DNA of 64,000 nt from Labrenzia sp. OB1 (GTDB lineage: Bacteria > Pseudomonadota > Alphaproteobacteria > Rhizobiales > Stappiaceae), in assembly GCF_001624695.1 (NCBI RefSeq), contig NZ_JSEP01000002.1:1-64000 (forward strand), written 5' to 3'. The notes under the pieces are model-generated. The model saw only the letters and a program-made list of their open reading frames with translations. It was not told where the DNA came from and made no database searches. Position numbers and translations under genes: made by a program. Shown one piece after another: positions 34,696 through 44,505 of the stretch; position 1 is the stretch's first letter, and each line of letters begins with the position of its first letter.

Positions 34696-35610
34696 TCACA
34701 GCGCATAGATCACTTCCGCGGCCCTGACCGCAGCGGAAGCCCGGTTTTCGACGCCCAGTTTGACGAAGATCTGTTCCAGATGCTTGTTCACCGTGCGCGG
34801 CGAAAGCCCGAGAATTTCGCCGATATCCTTGTTGGCCTTGCCCTTGGCGATCCAGATCAGCACTTCGGCCTCTCGCTGGGTCAATTCGAAGCGTTGTTGC
34901 AGGGCGCGGATCTGGCCGGCTTCGTCTTCCGCCGTCACCCGGAAGAGATTCTCGTCCGGGCCGACCCGGCCCAGCGGGTGGAGCTGGACCGCAAGGTCCT
35001 CGGACAACCCCAGCATGAAGCTCTTGCGCCGGTCGTCCGCAAGCTCGGCGCTGTCCAGCCAATCCCCGAGCGCCCGACCGAGAGCAAACAGGCTGGTCTC
35101 CGCATCGCCGGTTCTTTCCAGAAGATTCTGGATCTGCGGTGTCGACCACAGCACGCCACCATCGGCCGAAACGGCCACCAGGTGACGACCGGCGGCGTCA
35201 AGCGCCACATGAGCGCTCTGAACGGATCTGGCGTTTTTCAGATGAACCTTGATGCGGGCCTTGAGCTCATCGACATCGATTGGCTTGGTCAGAAAATCGA
35301 CACCGCCGGATTCCAGCGCCTTCACGATGTGCTCGGTTTCCGAAAGCCCCGTCATGAAGATGACCGGGACATGCCGGAGCGCCGGATTGTCCTTGATGCT
35401 CCGGCAGGTGTCGAAGCCGTCCAGGCCCGGCATCACCGCATCCATGAGGATGGTGTCCGGCGTCACTTTCTCGCATATGGACAGCGCCGCTTCGCCGCTG
35501 GTCGCCACCAGAACGGCAATACCGGTCTTTTTCAGCGCCTCGGTGACAAACCCGAGGGTCTCCGGGCTGTCGTCCACCACCAGGACCGTATCGCGGCGAT
35601 CATCCGTCAT
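34696..35610 (-). CDS. Response regulator: REC plus LuxR-type HTH (partner of the NCS1-kinase)
   Basis: 304 residues. The receiver has Asp 57 in ILMDAVMPGLDG and FLTKPID. A middle region of about 90 residues has no clear family match. The C-terminal LuxR HTH reads ELTQREAEVLIWIAKGKANK then GLSPRTVNKHLEQIFVKLGV. It overlaps the hybrid kinase gene by 11 bases, which makes the pair a cognate two-component system. Being divergent from urtABCDE, it may control urea uptake. Confidence 0.88.
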   Translation of the reverse strand: MTDDRRDTVLVVDDSPETLGFVTEALKKTGIAVLVATSGEAALSICEKVTPDTILMDAVMPGLDGFDTCRSIKDNPALRHVPVIFMTGLSETEHIVKALESGGVDFLTKPIDVDELKARIKVHLKNARSVQSAHVALDAAGRHLVAVSADGGVLWSTPQIQNLLERTGDAETSLFALGRALGDWLDSAELADDRRKSFMLGLSEDLAVQLHPLGRVGPDENLFRVTAEDEAGQIRALQQRFELTQREAEVLIWIAKGKANKDIGEILGLSPRTVNKHLEQIFVKLGVENRASAAVRAAEVIYAL

Positions 35611-38600
35611 GGGTTTCCAGTCCGCTGAGCACTTGCCTGTAGGCGTCGAAGTCGAAACGGTTGAGGTGTCCATGCAGCGTATCGATCAGCGGCCCGTTTC
35701 CCGGTGTCTGCGCGAGTTCGCTCAACTTGGCTTCGATCCCCTCCACATAGCCTATCTCCGCCAGCGATATCAGGTCCGCCACATGATCAGCGCCCGGAGA
35801 GCGGAGCGGGTTGCCGGGGGCCGGCGCCGGGCCCGCGTTCTGCGGCTTTTCCGTCCAGACGACATTCAGGTGTTTTTGCAGAAGATCGAGAAGCTGGCCG
35901 ATGGTGAAGGGTTTGGCGAGGGTCGCATTGTGGTGAACCGGACCGTCTGGACGCAAGGCCTGATCGCCGATATTGGCTGAGAGCATGATGATCGGCGCGG
36001 CATCGCCCCGCGCCCGCAGTGTATCCACCAGCTCCCAGCCGTTCATGCCGGGCATCAGGATATCGACAAGGTAGAGATCCGGGTTCAAGCCCTGGACATG
36101 TTCCAGACAGGCCGCGCCATGCTCCGCTTCCACGACCGTGAAGCCTACGGGTTTGAGAATATCGCTGACAAGCGCACGGTGGTTGGAATTGTCGTCGATT
36201 ACGGCGATGGTACGGCGTGCGCCCTCATAGCCGCGCACCTGCCGTTCCAGCCGGACGGTATCCACCGGCCGGTCGACGGCGGAGAGCATGAGGCGTACCT
36301 CGAAGGACGCGCCCCTGCCCGGCTCGCTGGACAGGGCAATCGCGCCGCCCATGGATTCGGCCAAGAGCTTGGTGATCGTGAGCCCGAGGCCTAGGCCAGG
36401 CGTGCGCGCACCGGCCGCCGCCTTGCTGCGTCCGAAGGGCTCGAAGATTTTCGCCTGTTCGTCCAGCGCGATGCCGGGGCCGCTGTCGGCGACAACAAAG
36501 GCGGCGACCTGCGAGCGGTAGCTTACCTTGAAGGAGACCTTGCCTTCCTGCGTGAACTTGATGGCGTTGGAAAGCAGATTGACCAGGATCTGGCGCAGGC
36601 GTTTTTCATCTGTGCGGACAAAGACAGGCAGGTTCCGGCCACGGACATACTCGAACCCGAGCCCCTTGGCGGCAGCTTGCATGCGGAACATGTCGACAAT
36701 CTGGTCGAGAAATTCGTGAATGTTGATTTCGTTGGAATAGATCTGCAGGCGTCCGGCTTCGATCCGGGAAATGTCGAGAAGCCCGTCGATCAGGCCGGAG
36801 AGATGTTCCGCGCTACGGCGGATGGTGCTGACGGCGGGTTTGCGCGCCGCCGGCAGCGTATCGTCGCGTTCCAGCACCTGGGCATAACCCATCACCGCAT
36901 TGAGCGGCGTCCTGAGCTCATGACTGAGGCCGACCACATAGCGGCTCTTGGCCAGATTGGCCGCCTCTGCGTCCTCCTTGGCCTTCTGGAGCGCGGCATC
37001 GGTCACGCTGTGGGCATCGATCTCCTTCTGCAGAAGCGCGTTCTGGCGAGCCGATTCCTCTTCCGCCACCCTGCGTGTGTCATTGGCAAGAACCAGAAAC
37101 CAGCAAGCGATGCCGGCGACGATTGCAAAGACGAAGAAGATCAGCCCGACGGTCTGGCCGATGATGCCTGTCGGATCCCCCAGCCGGTTGGCGGCTTGAG
37201 CATAGATGATCCACAGCACCAGACCGATGGCAGTGATCGACAGGATGGACGTCAGGGCATAGCGCCCCAGTCGGGTGCGGAAATAGACAAGCAGCGCTTC
37301 GGGAAGAACATAACCGGCAACCGTGCCGAGTTGATGGGTGAACCGGGCCTTCGGCTTGCAGGAATCATGACAGCGGGCGTCGAGCGTGCAGCACAGCGAA
37401 CAGATCGGTGCCTGATAGGCCGGGCAGTAGGCCATATCCTCCGGCTCAAAAGGATTCTCGCAGATGGAGCAGGCGATCTGCTGCAATTGCTGCCAGCTCT
37501 TGCGGGGTTTTCGCGCCAGATAGAACCGGCCCCTTGTGGCGAGGGCGATCGCGGGCGCGGCGATGAAGGCAACCCCCATGGCAAGGAAGGTCGCCAATGC
37601 CGCGGCGGCTTCTCCGAACTGGCCGAAATGAGCTGCCAGCGCGATGCCCGCGGCGAGCAGCATCGCGCCGGTGCCGACCGGGTTGATGTCGTAAAGATGG
37701 GCCCGCTTGAACTCGATTCCGGGTGGCGACAGGCCGAGCGGCTTGTTGATGAAGAGATCGGCCGAGATGGTCGACAGCCAGGCCATTGCGATGATGGAAA
37801 AGACCCCGAGCGTCTCTTCCAGCAGACGATAGATCCCCAGTTCCATCAGCAGGAGCGCGATGCCGACATTGAACACCAGCCAGACCACCCGGCCCGGGTG
37901 GGAATGGGTCAGACGGGAAAAGAAGTTCGACCATGCCAGGGAACCCGCATAGGCGTTCATGACGTTGATCTTGAGCTGGGCGACGACGACAAAGGCCGCC
38001 ATCAGCAGCAGGACAAGGGTCTCGTTGGGGATCATATAGCCGAAGGCAACCGCATACATGCGCGAGGGCTCGTCCGCATGCTGCACGGGCACCCCGTGGG
38101 AAAGGACCAGCACGGCCAGGAACGATCCGGCGATCATCTTCGGCGCGCCGAGCACCACCCAGCCGGGACCCGCCAGGAAGAGCGCCAGCCGGTGGCGGCG
38201 GCGGCCGAAGTCCCGGGCGGGCAGAAAGCGCAAAAAGTCCACCTGCTCACCAATTTGCGCCATCAGTGCGAGAATGACCGCCGAGGCAGCGCCGAAACTG
38301 ACCAGACTGACGCTTTCCCAGCCACCGGGGCCTGTTTTCGGCGCCTGTGTCAGCGGATCGATACCCGTAAACTCAAGCCAGGTCCCGACAGCCTGCCAGT
38401 CGGTGAAGGCAATGAAGACGAAAGGCAGAATGTTCAGAACGATCCAGAAAGGCTGGGTGGCGATCTGAAACCGGCTGATCCAGGTTATCCCGTGGGTCAC
38501 CAGCGGAATGACGGCTACCGCGCTGACGATATACCCGAGCCAGAGTGGCATGCCGAAGGCGAATTCCAGCGCACTTGACATGATAGAGGCTTCGATGGCG

Positions 38601-38995
38601 AACAGGATGAAGGTGAAGCTGGCATAGATCAGAGACGTCACCGTCGAGCCGATATAGCCAAAGCCCGCGCCCCGGGTCAGAAGATCGATATCGACGCCGT
38701 AGCGCATGGCATAGCGGCTGATCGGCAGGCCGACGACCAACAGCACAATGCTGCCGACGAGTATGGCGATAAATGCATTGGCGGTGCCGTGCGACAGCGT
38801 GATCGCGCCGCCGATGGCCTCCAGCGCCAGAAAGGAGATCGCGCCGATGGCCGTCTGCGAAATCGCGCGGGAGGAGAAGCGGCGCGCGCTTTTGGCGGTG
38901 AACCGGAGCGCGTAATCCTCGAGGGTCTGGTTGTTGACCCATTTGTTGTACTGACGGCGGACTGGAAGAATGCGCTGACGGGCAGTCATGGGCAT
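35600..38995 (-). CDS. Hybrid histidine kinase fused to an NCS1-type permease domain
   Basis: About 1131 residues. The first 480 or so resemble purine/cytosine permeases (NCS1) with about 12 helices (NQTLEDYALRFTAKSARRFS, TRGAGFGYIGSTVTSL, AQLKINVMNAYAGSLAWSNF). Next come a Cys-rich module with eight Cys (CSICENPFEP, YCPAYQAPICSLCC, CHDSC), further helices, a coiled coil, HisKA (GLSHELRTPLNAVMGY), HATPase (NLLSNAIKF, DSGPGIA, GLGLGLTI) and a receiver (LVDILMPGMNG). The C-terminal 90 residues are helical. The layout parallels CbrA-type sensors with an SSS transporter. It may sense urea, an amide or a nucleobase, given the neighbouring urt operon. The exact start is uncertain; 39073 is the furthest upstream. 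Confidence 0.85.
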   Translation of the reverse strand: MPMTARQRILPVRRQYNKWVNNQTLEDYALRFTAKSARRFSSRAISQTAIGAISFLALEAIGGAITLSHGTANAFIAILVGSIVLLVVGLPISRYAMRYGVDIDLLTRGAGFGYIGSTVTSLIYASFTFILFAIEASIMSSALEFAFGMPLWLGYIVSAVAVIPLVTHGITWISRFQIATQPFWIVLNILPFVFIAFTDWQAVGTWLEFTGIDPLTQAPKTGPGGWESVSLVSFGAASAVILALMAQIGEQVDFLRFLPARDFGRRRHRLALFLAGPGWVVLGAPKMIAGSFLAVLVLSHGVPVQHADEPSRMYAVAFGYMIPNETLVLLLMAAFVVVAQLKINVMNAYAGSLAWSNFFSRLTHSHPGRVVWLVFNVGIALLLMELGIYRLLEETLGVFSIIAMAWLSTISADLFINKPLGLSPPGIEFKRAHLYDINPVGTGAMLLAAGIALAAHFGQFGEAAAALATFLAMGVAFIAAPAIALATRGRFYLARKPRKSWQQLQQIACSICENPFEPEDMAYCPAYQAPICSLCCTLDARCHDSCKPKARFTHQLGTVAGYVLPEALLVYFRTRLGRYALTSILSITAIGLVLWIIYAQAANRLGDPTGIIGQTVGLIFFVFAIVAGIACWFLVLANDTRRVAEEESARQNALLQKEIDAHSVTDAALQKAKEDAEAANLAKSRYVVGLSHELRTPLNAVMGYAQVLERDDTLPAARKPAVSTIRRSAEHLSGLIDGLLDISRIEAGRLQIYSNEINIHEFLDQIVDMFRMQAAAKGLGFEYVRGRNLPVFVRTDEKRLRQILVNLLSNAIKFTQEGKVSFKVSYRSQVAAFVVADSGPGIALDEQAKIFEPFGRSKAAAGARTPGLGLGLTITKLLAESMGGAIALSSEPGRGASFEVRLMLSAVDRPVDTVRLERQVRGYEGARRTIAVIDDNSNHRALVSDILKPVGFTVVEAEHGAACLEHVQGLNPDLYLVDILMPGMNGWELVDTLRARGDAAPIIMLSANIGDQALRPDGPVHHNATLAKPFTIGQLLDLLQKHLNVVWTEKPQNAGPAPAPGNPLRSPGADHVADLISLAEIGYVEGIEAKLSELAQTPGNGPLIDTLHGHLNRFDFDAYRQVLSGLETHDG

Positions 38996-39352
38996 GTCGC
39001 GGCAATGTCCGGGCAGGACAGCACCGGCAGCTTCAAGGGTCCTTGGACGCCCTTGCCGCAAGGATACGCGCACTGAACAGCCCTATTTATCACCACTTGC
39101 CTGTTTTTTTGGCAAATGCATCTGTCCATAGCCCGATTTTCCACCCCGTTTTTCAGATCAGCCATCTTACTGAGCACAATTCATGCCGGAATGGACCCGC
39201 ATCGTAACAGAGCGGCGTGTGTCCGATTACGTCAAACGACGTATGTTGCAGCGCAGCGGTTCCGGCGCACCATCCTTCCCCGACAGCGGCACTCCTTCCA
39301 GCCGCCAACCGCCGGCACGGGAACCGGCGGCGTCATGCACAAGGGGAACTCA

Positions 39353-40639
39353 ATGAAAAAGACCTTCACCAAACTCGCTCTGGCAGGCCTGCTCGCCTCC
39401 ACGATCATCGGCGGTGCATCCGCCCAGGAAGACACGATCAAGGTCGGCATCCTGCACTCGCTGTCCGGTACGATGGCGATTTCCGAAACCACGCTGAAAG
39501 ACGCCATGCTGATGCTCATCGAAGAGCAGAACAAGAAGGGTGGCCTTCTCGGCAAGCAGCTTGAGGCTGTCGTGGTCGATCCGGCCTCCGACTGGCCGCT
39601 GTTCGCCGAAAAGGCGCGTGAGCTGATCGAAGTCAACGGCGTCGATGCCGTGTTCGGCTGCTGGACGTCCGTGTCGCGCAAATCCGTGCTGCCGGTCTTC
39701 GAAGAACTGAATTCCATTCTCTTCTACCCGGTCCAGTACGAAGGCGAAGAAAGCCAGCGCAACGTCTTCTACACGGGCGCCGCACCGAACCAGCAGGCCA
39801 TTCCGGCCGTCGACTACCTGATGAACGAAGAAGGCGTCGAGCGCTGGGTTCTCGCCGGTACCGACTATGTCTATCCGCGCACGACCAACAAGATCCTCGA
39901 AGCCTACCTGAAGTCCAAGGGTGTGGCTGAAGAAGACATCATGATCAACTACACGCCGTTCGGTCATTCCGACTGGCAGACGATCGTGTCCGACATCAAG
40001 ACCTTCGGGTCCGCCGGCAAGAAGACCGCCGTCGTCTCCACCATCAACGGCGACGCCAACGTTCCCTTCTACAAGGAACTCGGCAACGCCGGCATCAAGG
40101 CTGAAGACATTCCGGTCGTTGCCTTCTCCGTTGGTGAAGAAGAACTCGCCGGTCTCGACACCGCCCCGCTCGTCGGCCACCTGGCCGCCTGGAACTACTT
40201 CCAGTCCGCCGACACCGACGCCAACGCCGAATTCATCGAAACCTGGCAGGCCTATGTCGGTGATGAAGACCGGGTGACCAATGACCCGATGGAAGCCCAT
40301 TTCATCGGCTTCAACATGTGGGTCGAAGCTGTCGAGAAAGCCGGCACCACCGATCCGGACGCGGTGATCGATGCCATCGTCGGCGTCAGCGTTCCGAACC
40401 TGACCGGCGGCTACTCGGCGATGATGCCGAACCACCACATCACCAAGCCGGTGCTGATCGGCGAGATCCAGGATGATGGCCAGTTCGAGACCGTCTGGGA
40501 AACCTCCGGCCTCGTCGTCGGCGATGCGTGGTCCGATTATCTTGACGGATCCAAGGATCTGATCTCCGACTGGCGCGCTCCCCTGTCCTGCGGAAACTTC
40601 AACACCGCAACCGGCAAGTGCGGCGGTTCCGGGTCCTAA
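39353..40639 (+). CDS. urtA: Urea ABC transporter substrate-binding protein UrtA
   Basis: 428 residues with a signal peptide ending near GASA-QE. The mature part starts DTIKVGILHSLSGTMAISET and has the UrtA-typical GCWTSVSRKSVLPVFEE and LFYPVQYEGEESQRNVFYTG. ATG at 39353 follows AAGGGG; longer in-frame starts back to 39116 are not credible for an exported protein. It is the first gene of urtABCDE, which imports urea at low concentration. Two hairpins follow before urtB. Confidence 0.95.
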   Translation: MKKTFTKLALAGLLASTIIGGASAQEDTIKVGILHSLSGTMAISETTLKDAMLMLIEEQNKKGGLLGKQLEAVVVDPASDWPLFAEKARELIEVNGVDAVFGCWTSVSRKSVLPVFEELNSILFYPVQYEGEESQRNVFYTGAAPNQQAIPAVDYLMNEEGVERWVLAGTDYVYPRTTNKILEAYLKSKGVAEEDIMINYTPFGHSDWQTIVSDIKTFGSAGKKTAVVSTINGDANVPFYKELGNAGIKAEDIPVVAFSVGEEELAGLDTAPLVGHLAAWNYFQSADTDANAEFIETWQAYVGDEDRVTNDPMEAHFIGFNMWVEAVEKAGTTDPDAVIDAIVGVSVPNLTGGYSAMMPNHHITKPVLIGEIQDDGQFETVWETSGLVVGDAWSDYLDGSKDLISDWRAPLSCGNFNTATGKCGGSGS

Positions 40640-40653
40640 GCCGGACCAGGATC

Positions 40654-40679
40654 GGGGCGGGCCTTCCCAGGTCCGCCCC
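40654..40679 (+). terminator. Hairpin after urtA
   Basis: GGGGCGGGCC, a 6-base loop, GGTCCGCCCC then TTTC. It lies 14 bases past the urtA stop. As in the TRAP operons, it would lower expression of the membrane genes relative to the binding protein. Confidence 0.65.
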
Positions 40680-40705
40680 TTTCCCGGGTTTTGTCCAAGA
40701 GAATA

Positions 40706-40754
40706 CCCCCACCCCTAACCCCTCCCCACAAGGGGGAGGGGTTAGGGGTGGGGG
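40706..40754. repeat. Large GC-rich palindrome (REP/RUP-like element)
   Basis: A perfect 22-bp stem (40706-40727 against 40733-40754) around a 5-base loop; the arm is built of C-runs with a central CCCCTAACCCC. Similar short palindromes are scattered through many alphaproteobacterial genomes. It lies between urtA and urtB and could contribute to the mRNA 3-prime end of urtA. Confidence 0.8.
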
Positions 40755-40805
40755 GCCTTCGACCCCTCGAGAAACATGCAAACAAATCCTCGCAAGGCGG
40801 ACACG

Positions 40806-42428
40806 ATGTCCCTTCTGAAATCATTCTTCCTGCTTGTCGGCCTGATGGTCTGCGCGTTGAGCGGGCCATCCTTCGCCCAGTCGGATCCGGAAGCCCTGCG
40901 GCCTCTGATCAACGGGCTGGCCGAAGGCAAATACGCCGAGACCGAGAAGCAGATCGGCGCATTGGCCGCAACCGGTGATCCTGCGGTCGCCCCGACGCTG
41001 GAAGCGCTTGGAGAAGGTGATCTTTATGTCCGCAAGTCGGACGGCGCGGTGTTCATCACCAAAAAGGCCGGCAAGGGCTACGCGCTTACCGACCCGCTGA
41101 CGCTTGAACCGGCCGGAGAGGCCGGCCGCCGCGAAGTTTCCAAGATCAAGGTCAACAACAAGCTGCGGCGTGTGCTGCGTTCCGCGCTGGGATCGCTCAC
41201 GCTGATGGCGGCGGACCCGCATGTGCGTATGGCTGCCGCCGAGGCGATCTTCAAGGCGCGGGATCCGGACGGCATCGAAGCGCTGGACGCGGCGCTCGCG
41301 GCGGAGACCGATGACGGCGTGCGCAAGGTGATGGAGGAAGCCCGGGCGGCCGCCGTGCTGAATTCCGATCTGGACGAAACCCGGAAGCTGGAGGCGATCG
41401 AGACACTTTCGGTGATGGGCAACCGGGATGCCCTGTCTCTGCTGATCGGCGTCCAGTCGAGTGCCAATGGCGCGGTGCGCGATGCGGCAACGCAAGCCGT
41501 CGCCAAGATCGAGAAATCCATTGCCGCCTGGGATGCGGCCCAGAATATCTGGTACGGACTGTCACTTGGTTCGGTGCTGCTACTTGCGGCCATCGGCCTG
41601 GCCATCACCTTCGGTGTGATGGGGGTCATCAACATGGCCCATGGCGAGATGGTTATGATCGGCGCCTATGTCACCTTCGTGGTGCAAGAGTTGATCCGCA
41701 CCTCGGCTCCTGGCCTTTTCGACTACTCCCTTTTGATCGCGCTGCCACTGGCTTTCCTGACGTCCGGCCTCATCGGCGTCGCCATCGAGCGCGGCGTCAT
41801 CCGCTGGCTCTACGGACGCCCGCTGGAAACCCTGCTCGCCACCTGGGGGATTTCCCTGATACTGCAGCAGGCGGTGCGTTCGATCTTCGGGCCAACCAAC
41901 CGGGAAGTAGGCAATCCGGACTGGATGTCCGGGGCATTCGAGCTTGGCCAGATGACCATCACCTATAACCGCATGTGGATCATCGTCTTTGCGATGCTGG
42001 TCTTCGCCGGGCTGATGCTTGTGCTGAAGAAAACTCCCTTCGGTCTTTATACCCGTGCTGTCACCCAGAACCGGCGCATGGCCGCCTCCATGGGTATCCG
42101 CACGCCCTGGGTCGATGCGATGACATTCGGCCTCGGGTCCGGCATCGCCGGCATCGCGGGTGTCGCGCTGTCGCAGATCGACAACGTCTCGCCGAACCTC
42201 GGCCAGGGCTACATCATCGACAGTTTCATGGTCGTGGTCTTCGGAGGCGTCGGCAACCTGTGGGGCACGCTTGTCGGGGCCATGACCCTCGGCATCGTCA
42301 ACAAGTTCCTCGAGCCCTATGCAGGAGCCGTGCTCGGCAAGATCTTCGTGCTCGTGATCATCATACTCTTTATTCAAAAGCGTCCGCGGGGCCTGTTCGC
42401 CCTCAAGGGCCGGGCAGTTGAAGCATGA
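40806..42428 (+). CDS. urtB: Urea ABC transporter permease UrtB
   Basis: 540 residues. A signal-like N terminus and an extracytoplasmic helical-repeat region (about 25-240, with ALGSLTLMAADPHVRMAAAE) precede a LivH-type membrane domain with GLAITFGVMGVINMAHGEMV and NVSPNLGQGYIIDSFMVVVF. The long N-terminal extension is normal for UrtB. ATG at 40806 follows AAGGCGG. It overlaps urtC by ATGA. Confidence 0.93.
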   Translation: MSLLKSFFLLVGLMVCALSGPSFAQSDPEALRPLINGLAEGKYAETEKQIGALAATGDPAVAPTLEALGEGDLYVRKSDGAVFITKKAGKGYALTDPLTLEPAGEAGRREVSKIKVNNKLRRVLRSALGSLTLMAADPHVRMAAAEAIFKARDPDGIEALDAALAAETDDGVRKVMEEARAAAVLNSDLDETRKLEAIETLSVMGNRDALSLLIGVQSSANGAVRDAATQAVAKIEKSIAAWDAAQNIWYGLSLGSVLLLAAIGLAITFGVMGVINMAHGEMVMIGAYVTFVVQELIRTSAPGLFDYSLLIALPLAFLTSGLIGVAIERGVIRWLYGRPLETLLATWGISLILQQAVRSIFGPTNREVGNPDWMSGAFELGQMTITYNRMWIIVFAMLVFAGLMLVLKKTPFGLYTRAVTQNRRMAASMGIRTPWVDAMTFGLGSGIAGIAGVALSQIDNVSPNLGQGYIIDSFMVVVFGGVGNLWGTLVGAMTLGIVNKFLEPYAGAVLGKIFVLVIIILFIQKRPRGLFALKGRAVEA

Positions 42429-43654
42429 TGACTTCCTTTCTCTTCCGCGCCATGGATACCCGCGCAGGGATCTTCCTGGCGATCATGGCCGCGGCGATCA
42501 TTCTGGTTCCCGCCGGAAACCTCCTGGCTCCGGAAGGATCCGCCTTCCATGTGCCGAACTACGCCGTCACCCTAATGGGAAAATATCTGACCTATGCGCT
42601 GCTGGCGCTCGCGGTGGATCTCGTCTGGGGCTATTGCGGCATCCTCTCGCTCGGTCATGCCGCCTTCTTCGCCCTAGGCGGCTATGCCATGGGCATGTAC
42701 CTGATGCGCCAGATCGGCACGCGCGGTGTCTATGGCGATCCGAACCTGCCAGATTTCATGGTGTTCCTGAACTGGCAGGAGCTGCCCTGGTACTGGTACG
42801 GCTTCGACATGTTCTGGTTCGCCGCCCTGATGGTGCTGCTGGTGCCCGGCTTTCTGGCCTTCGTCTTCGGCTGGTTCGCCTTCCGCTCACGGGTCACAGG
42901 CGTCTATCTGTCGATCATTACCCAGGCGCTTACCTATGCGCTTCTGCTTGCCTTCTTCCGCAATGACATGGGTTTTGGCGGCAACAACGGCCTGACCGAC
43001 TTCAAGGACATCCTCGGCTTCGACATTCAGGCCGATACGACCCGCGCCGGCCTGTTCGCCGCCTCGGGAATAGCGCTGGTCCTGTGTTTCATTGTCTGCC
43101 GGGCGCTGACGCGCTCCAAGCTCGGCAAGGTGCTGGTCGCCGTGCGCGACGCGGAAAGCCGGACCCGCTTTCTCGGCTACCGGGTCGAGCACTACAAGCT
43201 TTTCGTGTGGACGCTGTCCGCCATGATGGCGGGAATAGCCGGCGCGCTTTACGTGCCGCAGGTCGGCATCATCAATCCGGGCGAGTTCGCCCCGGCCAAT
43301 TCCATCGAGGTGGTTATCTGGGTCGCCGTCGGCGGACGCGGGACGCTGGTTGGTGCGGTGCTTGGTGCGGTTCTGGTAAACTTTGCCAAGACGTGGTTCA
43401 CCGGCGCCCTGCCCGATATCTGGCTGTTCGCCCTCGGTGGCCTCTTTGTGTTCGTCACCCTGTTCCTGCCCAAGGGCATCGTCGGCACGGTCAGCCAGGG
43501 CTGGACAGCCCTTCGGCAACGCAAGGCGTCCGCCGCCTATGAATCCGGGTCGGGCGATCCGCCCTCCGCACCGCCGCAATCGCCAGGCGCACCGGCCAAT
43601 GTGAAGCATTCGAACCGGGCGCCGGTCACCGCCGAACCCCAGCCAGCGGAGTAG
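42425..43654 (+). CDS. urtC: Urea ABC transporter permease UrtC
   Basis: A 409-residue LivM-type permease with YLTYALLALAVDLVWGYCGI, SLGHAAFFALGGYAMGMYLM and the WVAVGGRGTLVGAVLGAVLV motif. The last 40 residues are Pro/Ala-rich and probably unstructured. It forms the channel with UrtB. Confidence 0.93.
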   Translation: MMTSFLFRAMDTRAGIFLAIMAAAIILVPAGNLLAPEGSAFHVPNYAVTLMGKYLTYALLALAVDLVWGYCGILSLGHAAFFALGGYAMGMYLMRQIGTRGVYGDPNLPDFMVFLNWQELPWYWYGFDMFWFAALMVLLVPGFLAFVFGWFAFRSRVTGVYLSIITQALTYALLLAFFRNDMGFGGNNGLTDFKDILGFDIQADTTRAGLFAASGIALVLCFIVCRALTRSKLGKVLVAVRDAESRTRFLGYRVEHYKLFVWTLSAMMAGIAGALYVPQVGIINPGEFAPANSIEVVIWVAVGGRGTLVGAVLGAVLVNFAKTWFTGALPDIWLFALGGLFVFVTLFLPKGIVGTVSQGWTALRQRKASAAYESGSGDPPSAPPQSPGAPANVKHSNRAPVTAEPQPAE

Positions 43655-43658
43655 ACCC

Positions 43659-44405
43659 ATGGCCAGAGCAAGCAGTCTTCTTTATCTCGACGGCGTGTCG
43701 GTCTCCTTCGACGGCTTCAAGGCCCTGAACGACCTGTCGCTGACCATCGGGCCGGGCGAAATGCGCGCCATCATAGGTCCCAACGGCGCCGGTAAAACCA
43801 CCATGATGGACGTCATTACCGGCAAGACCCGGCCGGACAGCGGAGAGGTTTTTTTCGACGGCAACATCGACCTGACCGGCGAGGACGAAGCCTCCATCGC
43901 GGAACTCGGCATCGGCCGCAAGTTCCAGAAACCGACGGTTTTTGAAAGCCACACCGTGTGGGACAATCTCGAACTGGCGCTCAAGGCGCCGCGCGGGCCG
44001 TTCGCGACCCTGTTCCATGTCATTTCCGGTGCAGAAAAGAAGCGGATTGAGTATCTGCTTGAGCTTATTCGCCTTGGCGGCAAGCGCGGCGACCTCGCCG
44101 CCAACCTCAGTCACGGCCAGAAGCAATGGCTGGAGATCGGCATGCTGTTGGCCCAGGACCCGAAGCTGCTGCTGGTCGATGAACCGGCGGCCGGCATGAC
44201 GGATGCCGAGACTGCGGAAACAGCAGAATTGTTGAAGGATATTGCCAATGATCACTCAGTCGTCGTGGTCGAGCACGACATGGTGTTTGTGCGTTCCCTG
44301 GGTGTCAAGGTTACGGTCCTGCACGAAGGCTCCGTCCTTGCCGAAGGATCCCTCGACCACGTCTCAGCCAATGACCGGGTCGTCGAAGTTTATCTGGGAC
44401 GGTGA
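43659..44405 (+). CDS. urtD: Urea ABC transporter ATP-binding protein UrtD
   Basis: 248 residues. Walker A GPNGAGKT, signature LSHGQKQW, Walker B LLLVDEPAAGMTD and H-loop VVEHDM mark a LivG-type ATPase; SHGQKQWLEIGMLLAQDP is typical of UrtD. It starts five bases past urtC. Confidence 0.93.
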   Translation: MARASSLLYLDGVSVSFDGFKALNDLSLTIGPGEMRAIIGPNGAGKTTMMDVITGKTRPDSGEVFFDGNIDLTGEDEASIAELGIGRKFQKPTVFESHTVWDNLELALKAPRGPFATLFHVISGAEKKRIEYLLELIRLGGKRGDLAANLSHGQKQWLEIGMLLAQDPKLLLVDEPAAGMTDAETAETAELLKDIANDHSVVVVEHDMVFVRSLGVKVTVLHEGSVLAEGSLDHVSANDRVVEVYLGR

Positions 44406-44505
44406 CGGTCAGGCATGAATTCCAGCCGCAATCATCCCCGAAAACGAATTGAAACACAGAGTCCGGAACGCCCTCCAGAATACTGTTTCCGTTAGGTCAG
44501 AACCC

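Noticed and set aside
36677..38578. A 633-codon open frame on the plus strand
   Set aside because: It is exactly antisense to the NCS1-kinase gene, is low-complexity in Gly/Arg/Gln/Asp/His, and shows no domain.
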